This document shows, piece by piece, positions 52,528 through 62,151 of a stretch of 64,000 bases of DNA (positions are counted from its first letter, which is position 1; every line of letters starts with the position of its first letter). A program made the position numbers and the translations under genes. Below the pieces are notes generated by a model that saw only the letters and a program-made list of their open reading frames with translations, searched no databases and had not been told where the DNA came from. The stretch is from Nocardioides daedukensis (GTDB taxonomy: Bacteria; Actinomycetota; Actinomycetes; Propionibacteriales; Nocardioidaceae), in the NCBI RefSeq assembly GCF_013408415.1, contig NZ_JACCAA010000001.1, forward strand, positions 1,550,001-1,614,000, given 5' to 3'.

Positions 52528-54240
52528 GTGACCACCCGAGCCGCCGATCGCGACGACGACGAACGGGCGGTGACGCTCGGCAGCACGGTCGACCACCAGC
52601 CACTGCCCCGGGTCCGGGAACGGATGGCACCGCTGGGCCGGCTCGAGGACCCGGTGATCGGTTGGATCGCGACCGCGATGGTCGGTGCGCTGGCCCTGTT
52701 CCTGCGGCTGTGGCGCCTGGGCTCCCCCAAGGAGTTCGAGTTCGACGAGACCTACTACGCCAAGGACGCCTGGTCGATGCTGCAGCACGGCTATGTCCGC
52801 GACTACGTGGACAAGGCCGATGACGCGATCATCGCCGGCAACCTCGGCAGCCTCTGGGACGGCGACAAGCCCTCGATGGTCGTGCACCCCGAGGTCGGCA
52901 AGTGGATGATCGCGGCCGGCGAGCAGGTCTTCGGGATGGACCCGTTGGGCTGGCGGATCAGCGCGGCGATCGTCGGGACGCTGATGTGCGTGATGATGGT
53001 CCGACTCGTCAGACGGATCACCGGCTCGATGATGCTGGGCGTCATCGGCGGCCTGCTGCTCTGCCTGGACGGAATGCACCTGGTGCTCTCCCGGTTGGCC
53101 CTGCTCGACATCTTCCTGGCCTTCTGGCTGCTCGCCGCGGTCACCGCGCTGGTCATCGACCGGGACTGGACGCGCGAGCGGATGACCCGGCTGGCCACCG
53201 CGGAGAACATCGCCACGTGGGGTCCGCTGAAGGGCCTGTGGTTCCGGCCCTGGCGCCTGGTCGCCGGGATCTGCTTCGGCCTGGCAGCGGGCACCAAGTG
53301 GAGCGGCCTCTATGCCCTCGCCGTGTTCGGCATCCTCGTCTGGCTCTGGGACTCCGGCGCACGTCGCGCGATCGGCGTACGCCTGCCGGTGCTCCGCTCC
53401 GCCCTGGTCGACGCCGTGCCGGCATTCGTGCACCTGGTGGTCGTCGCGTTCGTCGTCTATGTGGCGTCCTGGACCGGTTGGCTGATGAACGCCGACAAGT
53501 ATGAGGACCAGCTCTCCCAGACGCAGTACACCCAGTTCGTCTCGATGAAACCGGGCTGCGAGGCGGTCACCGACGAGTCGAAGCAGTGGCCGACCGCGAA
53601 GGAGAAGGACGCCAGCGGGATCGGCGAGGCGTGGCAGTCCCTGCGCTCACTGGCCAGCTATCACCACGACCTGTTCATCTTCCACACGAACTTCCTCGAC
53701 TGCAGCGAGCACACCTATCAGTCACAGCCCGAGGGCTGGCTCGTCCTGAACCGCCCCGTCGGCGTCAACGTCGAGAACGACATCAAGCCAGGCGCCCAGG
53801 GCTGCGAGGCAGCCGCGGACAGTCACTGCCTGCGCGAGGTGCTGCTGATCGGCACCCCGGTGCTGTGGTGGGGAGGCGCGCTCGCACTGCTCTATGGCGC
53901 CGTGGTGTGGATCGGTCGCAGGGACTGGCGCTTCGGCCTCGCCACGATGGGCGCGCTGGCGATGTGGGTGCCCTGGGAGTTCAGCGACACCCGCCCGATC
54001 TTCAGCTTCTATGCCTCCGCGGTCACACCGTTCATGATCATCGCGATCTGTCTGGCGATGGGCCACATCCTCGGCCGCGACACCGGACCGACGCTGAGAC
54101 GGACCGTCGGCACGGTGGTCTGCGGGTCGTTCTTCGTGCTGGTGCTGCTCAACTTCGCGTGGTTCTGGCCGATCTGGACCAACGAGCTGCTCACCCACTC
54201 GGAGTGGATGGACCGGATGTGGTTCCAGCGCTGGATCTAA
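52528..54240 (+). CDS. pmt: Polyprenyl-phosphate-mannose-protein mannosyltransferase
   Basis: A 570-residue GT39 membrane enzyme with about 11 membrane segments. The first external loop carries FDETYYAKDAWSM with the catalytic-type Asp-Glu (about 71-83), followed by HPEVGKW and a long external domain with DKYEDQLS. It transfers mannose from polyprenyl-phosphate-mannose to Ser/Thr of Sec-exported proteins. It starts at a GTG and is divergent from rsmI. Confidence 0.95.
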   Translation: MTTRAADRDDDERAVTLGSTVDHQPLPRVRERMAPLGRLEDPVIGWIATAMVGALALFLRLWRLGSPKEFEFDETYYAKDAWSMLQHGYVRDYVDKADDAIIAGNLGSLWDGDKPSMVVHPEVGKWMIAAGEQVFGMDPLGWRISAAIVGTLMCVMMVRLVRRITGSMMLGVIGGLLLCLDGMHLVLSRLALLDIFLAFWLLAAVTALVIDRDWTRERMTRLATAENIATWGPLKGLWFRPWRLVAGICFGLAAGTKWSGLYALAVFGILVWLWDSGARRAIGVRLPVLRSALVDAVPAFVHLVVVAFVVYVASWTGWLMNADKYEDQLSQTQYTQFVSMKPGCEAVTDESKQWPTAKEKDASGIGEAWQSLRSLASYHHDLFIFHTNFLDCSEHTYQSQPEGWLVLNRPVGVNVENDIKPGAQGCEAAADSHCLREVLLIGTPVLWWGGALALLYGAVVWIGRRDWRFGLATMGALAMWVPWEFSDTRPIFSFYASAVTPFMIIAICLAMGHILGRDTGPTLRRTVGTVVCGSFFVLVLLNFAWFWPIWTNELLTHSEWMDRMWFQRWI

Positions 54241-54277
54241 TCGGTGCTCGCCTCGCGACGAGGACTAATCTGGATCC

Positions 54278-54700
54278 ATGAGCTCTGCGTTTGCCGTCGC
54301 CACTGCGTTCACGTTCGTCTGGCTGGGCATGGTCCTGGCGATCTCCTTCATCGAGGCACCGCTGAAGTTCCGCGCACCGGGCGTGACGATCCCGCTCGGC
54401 CTGGGCATCGGCCGGTTGGTGTTCCGGGCACTGAACGCGGTCGAGCTGTTGCTCGCGGCCGGCATCGTGGTCTGTCTCGTCGTGGCCGAGGCCCGGACGT
54501 CCGTGTGGATCGCCGCCGCGGTGGCGATCGTGATGCTCCTCGCCCAGGTGGGCCTGGTCCGCCCGGGCCTGACCCGGCGCACCAACGCGGTCCTGGCCGG
54601 CGAGGATGCTCCGCGCTCCAAGGCGCACCTCGTCTATGTCGCACTCGAGCTGGCCAAGGTGGCTGCCCTGGTCGTCACCGGGGTGCTGCTCCTCAGCTGA
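54278..54700 (+). CDS. Four-helix membrane protein of unknown function
   Basis: A 140-residue protein with four hydrophobic segments (about 3-25, 45-66, 72-92, 115-138) and the polar loop SFIEAPLKFRAPGVTIPLGLGIGRLVF between the first two. That loop is conserved-looking and resembles DUF4149-type proteins, but I cannot name it surely. It lies 37 bp downstream of pmt and could be co-transcribed. Confidence 0.75.
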   Translation: MSSAFAVATAFTFVWLGMVLAISFIEAPLKFRAPGVTIPLGLGIGRLVFRALNAVELLLAAGIVVCLVVAEARTSVWIAAAVAIVMLLAQVGLVRPGLTRRTNAVLAGEDAPRSKAHLVYVALELAKVAALVVTGVLLLS

Positions 54701-54724
54701 GCAGCACCTGACCGGCCGGTCGCC

Positions 54725-55543
54725 TCAGGCCACGTGTGAGGCGGCGCTGCTGGCCTCGGCGACGGTCTCCGCGATCAGCGCGATGATCCGCTCCGGAGCG
54801 TCGATCATCGGCACGTGCCCGGCGCCGACCAGCGGCACGTGATGTGCGTTGGGCAGCCTGAGTCGCGCAATGCTCGCCTGCGCATAGGGCAGCAACCGGT
54901 CCTTGGTGCCCCACGCGATCGTCGTCGGCACCTCGACCGGGGAGTCGAACGAGTAGGTGATGCCGGCCCGGGCCGCCGCCTCGAAGCCACGGGCACGCTT
55001 GAGTGCGAGGGCATCGCCGTAGGTCGCCTCGGCGTTCATCCGACCCGGGTTGCCATAGAGCAGGCCGCCGATCAGCAGTCGTCCGAAGGCCCGCTCGGAG
55101 AGCGCGCGCAGCACGACGTCGGGCGCTTGCGAGAAGGCGCGCATGATGGCGAGCGGAGCCAGCGCCTGGAACCTGTTGATCGGTCCGAAGAAGCCGGCGG
55201 GACTGAGCGCGGTGACCGAGGAGACCAGCCCGCGGGCACCGAGCTCGAGGGCGAGCGCACCGCCGAGCGAGTTGCCCACGACGTGCGGGCGCTCCACTCC
55301 CCAACGCTCGAAGTTGGCCACCAGGTCCCGGCACGCGTTCTCCATGTCGTACGTCGTGCCGCGCGGGTAGGGCGCGGAGTCGCCGAAGCCGGCGAGGTCG
55401 AGCGCGATCACGTCGAAGCGCTCCGCGAGCCGGTCAAAGACCGGGGCCCACGCCTCGCGCCGGTGGCCGATCCCGTGGATCAGGACGACGGGCTCGCCAG
55501 AGCCGGCGCGGTCGTGGACGAGGTGCGAGAGAGGCTGGGGCAC
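54725..55543 (-). CDS. Alpha/beta hydrolase
   Basis: A 272-residue cytosolic hydrolase with oxyanion HGIG (about 24-27), nucleophile GNSLGG (about 94-99), acid in WGTKDRLLP and His in VGAGHVPMID. AGGAG lies about 8 bases before the GTG start. The cap region (FFGPINRFQALAPLAIMRAF...) is helical. The reaction cannot be told; esterase, C-C hydrolase or epoxide hydrolase-like enzymes share this layout. It converges on the membrane gene before it. Confidence 0.88.
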   Translation of the reverse strand: MPQPLSHLVHDRAGSGEPVVLIHGIGHRREAWAPVFDRLAERFDVIALDLAGFGDSAPYPRGTTYDMENACRDLVANFERWGVERPHVVGNSLGGALALELGARGLVSSVTALSPAGFFGPINRFQALAPLAIMRAFSQAPDVVLRALSERAFGRLLIGGLLYGNPGRMNAEATYGDALALKRARGFEAAARAGITYSFDSPVEVPTTIAWGTKDRLLPYAQASIARLRLPNAHHVPLVGAGHVPMIDAPERIIALIAETVAEASSAASHVA

Positions 55544-55657
55544 GCGAGAGCTCCTGTTGGATTGGTGTTACCCGGAGTTTCACACACATCTGGTCGGCTG
55601 GGAACGGGGGCCAGCCACGATCCCGCCATTCGAGGCGCCACCGGTTAGGCTCTTCCG

Positions 55658-56296
55658 GTGCATGAGGCCTACACCGTGACCCGGTATTCCACGCCGAGCG
55701 CGGTCCGCGTCCTCGACATCTCGGCCAAGTTCTTGATGATCGTGATGCTCTTCGCGACGCTGTTGAACCCCGAGATCGGCAACATGGCGGACAAGGGCGC
55801 CGAGGCCCGCGCGATCGGTTATCCGCTGGCGTCATTCGCCGTCCCGGCGATCTGGCTGCTGTTCTGGCGGGACCGGGCATCGTTCCCGTGGTTGGCAGAC
55901 CTGTTCGTGACGATCACCTGCTTCACCGACATCCTGGGCAACCGGATGGACCTCTATGACAGGATCGTCTGGTTCGACGACTGGATGCACTTCATGAACA
56001 CCGGCCTCCTCACTGCCGCCGTGGTCCTGCTGACCCTGCCCCGGTCCGCGTCGTTCGGGGCGACCCTCGAGCGGGCGCTGGCCTTCGGCGTCCCGGCCGC
56101 CGTGTTCTGGGAGTTCGCGGAGTTCTTCGCGTTCCTGAGCAAGTCGACCGAGCGGGTCAGCGCCTACCCCGACACCCTCGGCGACCTGGCCCTCGGCTCG
56201 TTCGGCGCGGTCCTGGCTGCCGTCATCATCCATTCGCTGTGGCAGTCCGGCCGATTGCAGAACACTGCCCCGCAGCTGGACAGCCTGCTTCGCTGA
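55658..56296 (+). CDS. Integral membrane protein of unknown function
   Basis: A 212-residue protein with five to six hydrophobic segments. The DRIVWFDDWMHFMNTGL motif (about 99-115) and PAAVFWEFAEFFAF (about 146-159) resemble DUF2238/YjdF-type membrane proteins. It starts at a GTG. It converges on the copper ATPase gene. Function unknown. Confidence 0.8.
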   Translation: MHEAYTVTRYSTPSAVRVLDISAKFLMIVMLFATLLNPEIGNMADKGAEARAIGYPLASFAVPAIWLLFWRDRASFPWLADLFVTITCFTDILGNRMDLYDRIVWFDDWMHFMNTGLLTAAVVLLTLPRSASFGATLERALAFGVPAAVFWEFAEFFAFLSKSTERVSAYPDTLGDLALGSFGAVLAAVIIHSLWQSGRLQNTAPQLDSLLR

Positions 56297-56329
56297 GCCA
56301 GTTCTTCACTGACCCATCGCTGCCCCACC

Positions 56330-58621
56330 TCAGCGCTTGGCTGGGCTGAAGCTGCGCAGCCGAAGGCTGTTGGTCACCACGAAGACCGAGGAGAAGGCCA
56401 TCGCTGCGCCAGCGAGCATGGGATTGAGCAAGCCTGTTGCAGCGACCGGGATCAGCGCCACGTTGTAGGCGAACGCCCAGAACAGGTTGCCCTTGATCGT
56501 GCTCAGGGTGCGGCGGGAGAGCCGGATCGCGTCGACGGCAGCCCGCAGGTCACCGCGGACCAGGGTGAGGTCGGAGGCCTCGATGGCGACATCCGTTCCG
56601 GTCCCCATGGACAGGCCCAGGTCGGCCTGGGCCAGGGCGGCCGCGTCATTCACACCGTCACCGACCATGGCCACCCGCTTGCCCTGCTCCTGCAGGCGCT
56701 TGATCTCGTCGACCTTGTCCGAGGGCATCACCTCGGCGATCACGTCGGTGGGCGCGATGCCCACCTCGGCGGCCACCGTCGCCGCAACGGTCCGGTTGTC
56801 GCCGGTGAGCAGGATCGGGGTCAGGCCCAGACCCTTCAGCTGCGCGATGGCTTCTGCCGAGGTCGGCTTGATCGCGTCGGCAACCACCAGCACGCCGCGA
56901 GCCCGGCCGTCCCAGCCGACGGCCACCGCGGTGCGACCCTTCCGGGCGGCGTCGTCCATCGCGGTCTCGAGCTCGACCGGAAGGTGCTGGGACCACTGCG
57001 CCAGCAGTCGTGGCCGGCCGACGAGGACGGCGTGGCTGGTCTCGCCCACGTTGACGACACCTTGGACGCCGAGGCCCACGACATTCGCGAAGTCCGCCAC
57101 GTCGGGCAGGTCGCCGACCCGGTCGGTGGCTCCCTTGGCGATGGCCTGGGCGATCGGGTGCTCCGAGGCGTCCTCCAGGGCGCCAGCGAGCCGCAGGACC
57201 TGGTCGGGGTCCTCGCCGTCGGCAGCGATGACGTCGAGCAGTGTCATCTGGCCGGTGGTGACGGTGCCGGTCTTGTCCAGCACGATCGTGTCGATCCGGC
57301 GGGTCGTCTCGAGGACCTCGGGGCCCTTGATCAGGATGCCCATCTGTGCGCCGCGGCCGGTGCCGACCATCAGCGCCGTCGGCGTGGCCAGGCCCAGGGC
57401 GCACGGGCAGGCGACGATCAGCACTGCGACCGCGGCAGTGAACGCGGCTGCCACCGAGTCCCCGGCTCCGGCCCAGAAGCCGAAGGTCGCGAACGCCAGC
57501 ACGATGACGATCGGCACGAAGATGCCGGAGATCCTGTCAGCCAAGCGTTGCGCCTGTGCCTTTCCGGTCTGGGCGTCCTCGACCAGCTTGGCCATCTGTG
57601 CCAGCTGGGTGTCCGCCCCGACGCGGGTCGCCTCAACCACCAGACGTCCGCCGGCGTTGAGGGTTGCCCCGACCAGGTCGTCGCCGGGCGCCACCTCCAC
57701 CGGCACTGATTCGCCGGTCACCATCGAGGCGTCGATGGCTGAGGTGCCGTCGACGACCCTGCCGTCGGTGGCCACCTTCTCACCGGGACGCACCACGAAG
57801 TGGTCACCCACCGCGAGCTCGTCCACGCTGATCCGCACCTCGCGGCCCTCGCGCAGGACCGAGACCTCCTTGGCGCCGAGCTCCAGCAGTGCCCGCAGGG
57901 CAGCGCCCGACGTGCGCTTGGCCTTCGCCTCGAAGTAGCGGCCGAGCAGGATGAAGGTGATCACCCCGGCGGCGACCTCGAGGTAGATGTTTCCGGTCCC
58001 GTCGGTGCGGGAGATGGTGAGCTCGAAGGGGTGCTTCATCCCGGGTTCGCCCGCGGTGCCGAGGAAGAGGGCATAGAGCGACCACAGAAACGCGGCTACG
58101 GTGCCCATCGACACCAGCGTGTCCATGGTGGCGGTGCCCTGCTTGAGGTTCTTCCAGGTGGCCTGGTGGAACCCGAAGCCGGCCCACACGATCACGGGCG
58201 AGGCCAGGGTCAGCGAGAGCCACTGCCAGTTGGTGAACTGCAACGCCGGCACCATCGCCATCGCGATCACCGGGATGGACAGCACCGCCGAGATGATCAC
58301 CCGGTTGCGCAGGGCGCGGACCGGGGCCTCCTCGTCAGCGGTCGTGTCCGGGTCACCGGCGCCGGGCGAGCCCTTCGGGGTGGGCAGCGCCGCTGTGTAG
58401 CCCGCCTTCTCGACGGCGTCGACCAGGGCCGTGGTCTCGATGCCGGGCTCGAAGGTGACCTTCGCCTTCTCGGTCGCATAGTTGACGGTGGCGACGACAC
58501 CGTCGATCTTGTTCAGCTTGCGCTCGATCCGGTTCGCGCAGGACGCGCACGTCATACCGCCGATGGCCAGTTCGACCTCACCGCCGGTGGCGGCGGCAGT
58601 CACGTCGTGTGTCGCGCTCAT
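56330..58621 (-). CDS. copA: Copper-exporting P1B-type ATPase
   Basis: A 763-residue pump. An N-terminal metal-binding domain has GMTCASCANR (about 20-29). Eight membrane helices carry the CPC ion motif (VACPCALGLATPT), then the phosphorylated DKTGT, the HP motif SEHPIAQAI and the hinge GDGVNDAAAL. It removes Cu(I) from the cytoplasm. AGGAAGGA precedes the ATG. It is the last gene of the csoR - copZ - exported protein - copA series, all in one direction. Confidence 0.95.
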   Translation of the reverse strand: MSATHDVTAAATGGEVELAIGGMTCASCANRIERKLNKIDGVVATVNYATEKAKVTFEPGIETTALVDAVEKAGYTAALPTPKGSPGAGDPDTTADEEAPVRALRNRVIISAVLSIPVIAMAMVPALQFTNWQWLSLTLASPVIVWAGFGFHQATWKNLKQGTATMDTLVSMGTVAAFLWSLYALFLGTAGEPGMKHPFELTISRTDGTGNIYLEVAAGVITFILLGRYFEAKAKRTSGAALRALLELGAKEVSVLREGREVRISVDELAVGDHFVVRPGEKVATDGRVVDGTSAIDASMVTGESVPVEVAPGDDLVGATLNAGGRLVVEATRVGADTQLAQMAKLVEDAQTGKAQAQRLADRISGIFVPIVIVLAFATFGFWAGAGDSVAAAFTAAVAVLIVACPCALGLATPTALMVGTGRGAQMGILIKGPEVLETTRRIDTIVLDKTGTVTTGQMTLLDVIAADGEDPDQVLRLAGALEDASEHPIAQAIAKGATDRVGDLPDVADFANVVGLGVQGVVNVGETSHAVLVGRPRLLAQWSQHLPVELETAMDDAARKGRTAVAVGWDGRARGVLVVADAIKPTSAEAIAQLKGLGLTPILLTGDNRTVAATVAAEVGIAPTDVIAEVMPSDKVDEIKRLQEQGKRVAMVGDGVNDAAALAQADLGLSMGTGTDVAIEASDLTLVRGDLRAAVDAIRLSRRTLSTIKGNLFWAFAYNVALIPVAATGLLNPMLAGAAMAFSSVFVVTNSLRLRSFSPAKR

Positions 58622-58682
58622 TGCGTGTCCTTCCTCAGGGTGAGCTCCGCACTGTGCGATCTGCGGGCCGGGGCCGTGCGGT

Positions 58683-59597
58683 TCAGTGCTCGTGGTCCGC
58701 GCCGTCGTCGTGGGCGGTCGTGTCGGTTTCCGCGTGGACGGTGAACGCGGCGGTGCGTACGACGCCGTCGTGCTTGAAGTCCAGGAACAGCCGGTAGGCG
58801 CCGGCCGAGGGTGCACTCGTCCCGAAAGCGATCCTCGGGCCGGGCTCGGTGGCGTCGTCCTCGGGCGTGCCCCGGGGGTGCACGTGGAGGTAGGCCAGGT
58901 CGCCCTCACGCAGCGCCACCAGGTGCCCGTAGGCGCCGAGGTAGGGCTCGAGGTCGGTGACCGGCCGGCCGGCGTTCGAGATGCTCATCGAGAGCTCACT
59001 GCTCTCACCGGCTCGGAGGTCACCGGAGAGGGTGACGGAGTAGCCGTCGACCTCGACGGTCTGCTCTGCCGCGGGCAGCGGGCGTGGCTCGAAGTCACCG
59101 GGCACGAATCCGTCGCGGCCCAGGGTCAACGATCCCGCTCCGGTGGGCCGGAAGTCGGCCAAGAACCGCCAGGTGCCGGGGGTCAGGTCGACCTCGATCT
59201 GCCAGGTGCCGGAGTCGTCCATGGTGGGGTGCAGGTGGGCGAAGCCGGACAGGTCGCGGCGTACGGCGAAGAAGTGCAGCTCGGCCTCGTGGGTGACGTC
59301 GTACGCCGTGACTGGTTCGCCGGTGGCGTCGAGGATGTGGAAGCGCAGCGTCTGGGTGCCCGGCTTCATGATCGGGGTGAGCAGGTGCAGGGTGTAGCCC
59401 TGCGCGGAGGACTGCAGTCCGCCGGGAAGTGTCTCGACGGGGTCCTGCTGGCCGTTGGCCACTTCCCCATCGGTCTCGTGGTGGGTGTCCTGAGCGACGC
59501 CGCCGATCGGGCCGACGGCGTTCCCGATGCCATAGGCGCCGAGCAGCGCGACCACGAGGATCGCGACACATCCGGCGAGTCGAATTGGCGTGCTCAT
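58683..59597 (-). CDS. Exported copper-operon protein with signal anchor
   Basis: A 304-residue protein with an N-terminal signal anchor (about 5-27) and two beta-rich domains outside the membrane. Possible metal ligands are HETDG near 40, FAHLHPTMDD, YLHVHP and a His-rich tail AHDDGADHEH. The pattern (TLRFHILDATGEPVTAYDVTHEAELHF) is common in actinobacterial copper operons. It may bind copper at the cell surface. It lies between copZ and copA. Confidence 0.82.
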   Translation of the reverse strand: MSTPIRLAGCVAILVVALLGAYGIGNAVGPIGGVAQDTHHETDGEVANGQQDPVETLPGGLQSSAQGYTLHLLTPIMKPGTQTLRFHILDATGEPVTAYDVTHEAELHFFAVRRDLSGFAHLHPTMDDSGTWQIEVDLTPGTWRFLADFRPTGAGSLTLGRDGFVPGDFEPRPLPAAEQTVEVDGYSVTLSGDLRAGESSELSMSISNAGRPVTDLEPYLGAYGHLVALREGDLAYLHVHPRGTPEDDATEPGPRIAFGTSAPSAGAYRLFLDFKHDGVVRTAAFTVHAETDTTAHDDGADHEH

Positions 59598-59614
59598 CTG
59601 GACACCGTCTCCGC

Positions 59615-59827
59615 TCAGCCGGCGTCGGCCACGTGGTAGCCGGCCTCTTCGACGGCTGCCCGGATGCTGTCTGCGTCGACCGGCGACTCGCTGGTGACCC
59701 GCAACTCGCCGGAGGCGAGGTCGACCGCGACGTCGTTCACGCCGGGAACCTCGCTGACCTCCTCGGTCACTGACATCACGCAGTGATTGCAGGTCATTCC
59801 GGTGACGGTGTAGGTGCTGGTGTTCAT
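59615..59827 (-). CDS. copZ: Copper chaperone CopZ
   Basis: A 70-residue heavy-metal-associated domain with the copper motif GMTCNHC (residues 10-16) and the ferredoxin-like beta-alpha-beta layout. It carries Cu(I) to CopA and can load CsoR. It lies 34 bp after csoR and 17 bp before the exported-protein gene. Confidence 0.94.
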   Translation of the reverse strand: MNTSTYTVTGMTCNHCVMSVTEEVSEVPGVNDVAVDLASGELRVTSESPVDADSIRAAVEEAGYHVADAG

Positions 59828-59861
59828 GGCAGGCTCCTGATCAGTGTGGGTGGAACGGGGT

Positions 59862-60167
59862 TCAAGACCGGACGAGCCGGGCGATGGCTTCAGAGGCTTC
59901 CTTGACCTTGGCCTCCGCCTCGGCGCCGCCCACAGCGGCAGCCCCGACGACGCAGTGGCCCAGATGCTCCTCGAGCAGGCCGAGGGAGACCGCGCGCAGT
60001 GCCTTGGTCATCGCGGAGACCTGGGTGAGGATGTCGATGCAATATTGCTCCTCCTCAACCATCCGCTGAAGGCCTCGCGCCTGCCCCTCGATCCGGCGCA
60101 GTCGCTTGAGGTAGTCCTCCTTGTGCCCGATGTAGCCGTGGCCCGCGGGCTGGTCCTCGTCGCTCAT
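59862..60167 (-). CDS. csoR: Copper-sensing repressor CsoR
   Basis: A 101-residue helical repressor. The copper ligands Cys (QYCIDIL), His and Cys (LEEHLGHC) are all present, with the DNA-facing RLRRIEGQARGLQRM. Copper binding releases the operator and induces the operon. GAAGAAGGGAAG precedes the ATG. It is the first gene of the copper operon and is autoregulated through the adjacent palindrome. Confidence 0.95.
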   Translation of the reverse strand: MSDEDQPAGHGYIGHKEDYLKRLRRIEGQARGLQRMVEEEQYCIDILTQVSAMTKALRAVSLGLLEEHLGHCVVGAAAVGGAEAEAKVKEASEAIARLVRS

Positions 60168-60218
60168 GCGTGCTTCCCTTCTTCGGAACGGTCCATTGAC
60201 CGATCGGTCTTCTACACC

Positions 60219-60235
60219 ATACCCCCCTAGGGTAT
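60219..60235. promoter_or_regulatory. CsoR operator
   Basis: ATACCCCCCTAGGGTAT is a GC-centred inverted repeat (ATACCC / GGGTAT) of the CsoR type, 52 bp before the csoR start and overlapping a possible -10 (TATGGT on the minus strand). Confidence 0.85.
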
Positions 60236-60297
60236 TCCAGACAAGAGCGCGTTCCCCGCCTCTCGCGGAGGTGCCGGCGCAGACTCCGGAAAGCAGA

Positions 60298-60324
60298 AAG
60301 GCCGGACCCAGTGGGTCCGGCCTT
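60298..60324 (-). terminator. Strong terminator downstream of the tRNA-Ala fragment
   Basis: A perfect 12-bp stem AAGGCCGGACCC (60298-60309) with 60313-60324 and loop AGT, T-rich on both sides. It lies 25 bp beyond the CCA end of the tRNA fragment, where the terminator of the original tRNA gene would be. Confidence 0.88.
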
Positions 60325-60349
60325 GCTGTTGTCTTGCGAAGAGATCAGA

Positions 60350-60393
<44 letters not shown>

Positions 60394-60590
60394 GAGTGCC
60401 ACTCCACACTTCGCCGGATCTGGAAGCATCTCGGCGAAACCTGCTCTGACCTGGGCTGATGACCGCCATCGATGTAGTGATTGGGCGTGACTATACGCTC
60501 ACGGCACGTAGGATCTCGGAGTTTCTCTGGCCCATTTTGCGGAGTAAGCGCGGACGCATGTGCCGTGGATTGGGAGACGGTCTCCCTGAT
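60394..60590. other. Gap between the attachment scar and the IclR pseudogene
   Basis: About 200 bp with no supported gene, repeat or hairpin. It is the first island sequence beyond the tRNA fragment. No integrase gene is seen at this end. Confidence 0.5.
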
Positions 60591-61607
60591 TCAAGCAACC
60601 TGGCCGACGAAATAGGGGTCTCCTCCACCACGGCCCGAATCCAAAGTAGCTCCACGTGCGGGAGCCTCGTTGTCGGCGCGCGCGGTAACTGCTTCCGTCT
60701 TCCGTTCAGAGCGGCGCAGGGCATCCTCACCATTGGTTCGCAGACCACGAGGCCTCCCAAGGGTGATGCGTCGCCGCACGCCCCTCCGTTCGGCGGCCGT
60801 CAACTCGTGGTCCGCAGTACGACGCTCAGACGGATGGCGGAGGTCAGGAAGAAGATCCCGCCGAGGATGGCATAGCCACCGACACCGGCGATGTTGTCGG
60901 CGTCCTGAAGTCCCTGCCCCAGGAAGGCACCACCAGCCAGCACCGAGATGCCCCCGGAGAGAGTCTGGGCCACTTGGCCTCCGGAGCGCCGGTTGCGGAT
61001 CGCGATTGAACGTGTATCGATCTTCGCGCGCACGCGCCAGGGTGTCCCGAAGATCCTCGATTGACGGAAGCGATGATCGCGCGCGACGCGCGCCCTCAAG
61101 TTCCTTGAGTGACTCCTCGATTAAGTCACTCGGCATGAAGGCAAGCATCACTCGGCCTCCGGCCGTCGCGTACAACGGATACGTGGTGCCGATCTCGAGT
61201 TGCACGCGAACCGGGTGGGCGGTGTCTACCCGGTCGATCAACACCGCCCGATCTCCCCTGGCCAGTGCAAGGTGGATGGTCTCGCCGGTTCTCTCCCGCA
61301 GCCGTTCCATCTTGGGCAACGCCACCGAGCGCAGGTCCCGACCGGCTCCGCCTCCGCGTACGAGCGTGTTGAACGCCGGGGCCGGAACCCACTTCGTATT
61401 GGGGGCGCCTCGAGGCTCGATCCATCCAGCAAGTTCGAGCGTGCGCACAACTCGTTGAATCGATGACTTGTGCATCGACAACCGGCGCGAGAGCTCGCCT
61501 ACCCCGATTGGTTCGACCGACCGAGCAATCTCTTCGAGCACGCGCAAACCACGCAAGAGGCTCTGCGTGCCAGATGCCGAAGCGGGCATGCGGTTGGACT
61601 CGACCAC
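60591..61607 (-). pseudogene. IclR-family regulator, truncated and fused to unrelated sequence
   Basis: The first 205 codons from GTG 61607 read as an IclR regulator: a winged helix (about 17-70: LRVLEEIARS...ELSRRLSMHKSSIQRVVRTLELAGWIE) and most of the ligand domain (RTGETIHLALARGDRAVLIDRVD...YATAGGRVMLAF). After REDRYTFNRD (near 60990) the expected effector-domain end is missing, and the frame continues as low-complexity Arg/Gly-rich sequence out of register with anything real. The DNA-binding half may still be made. Confidence 0.72.
60800..60990 (-). pseudogene. Remnant of a small membrane protein
   Basis: In a different minus frame from the IclR remnant there is a stretch with two hydrophobic segments (SGGISVLAGGAFLGQ and YAILGGIFFLTSAIRLSVVL) and a natural-looking end. 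It begins exactly where the IclR match stops and has no start codon of its own, so it looks like the tail of another gene joined by deletion. Confidence 0.4.
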
Positions 61608-62151
61608 GACGTCTCTTTCATGCTCACTGCTGTTGAACTCGCACCCGAGTCGTGCAGCTCTGGACTCAGGCTTGCCCGGAACTGTACAGCCCCCTGCGGT
61701 CCTCTCCTCGGGGCAACCGCCATGGATTCACCTCCCAGCGCTGACCTCGCCGCCGAGGAAGGCAACCCAAGCGGGTGACCTGGGCGGCCAGCGCTACCCG
61801 CCTCAATGAGCCGCGAGTACCCGGGCCCCGGCACGACGCAGGGCGCTTCCCATGGGCTTCTGACGCGGGCAAAGGCGCCTGAGTCCTCAGCTCGGCCAAG
61901 CAACTCCCCTCCAGACCGGAAGGCCGTTCACATAGACGCGCTGTCACCGGGCATAAAACTAGCCGACACAGCTACGAACGATGAGGGATTCGCTCCAGGC
62001 CCAAGGCGTCGCTGATGTGATCGTCGAGCCACCGATAGCTCATGAGGGCCTACTCACCTGCGGGATGGCGCTCGCGTGTCCAGACGGCCCCATTGCGATC
62101 GACGAATCGCCCCGAGCCGCGTCCCAGAAGTTGGCGTCTGCTAGCCCGCTG
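61608..62151. other. Non-coding stretch in the island
   Basis: About 540 bp without a frame that looks like protein in either direction. It includes the presumed promoter of the IclR remnant and an 11-bp tandem repeat CTGCTAGCCCG (about 62139-62160). Confidence 0.5.
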
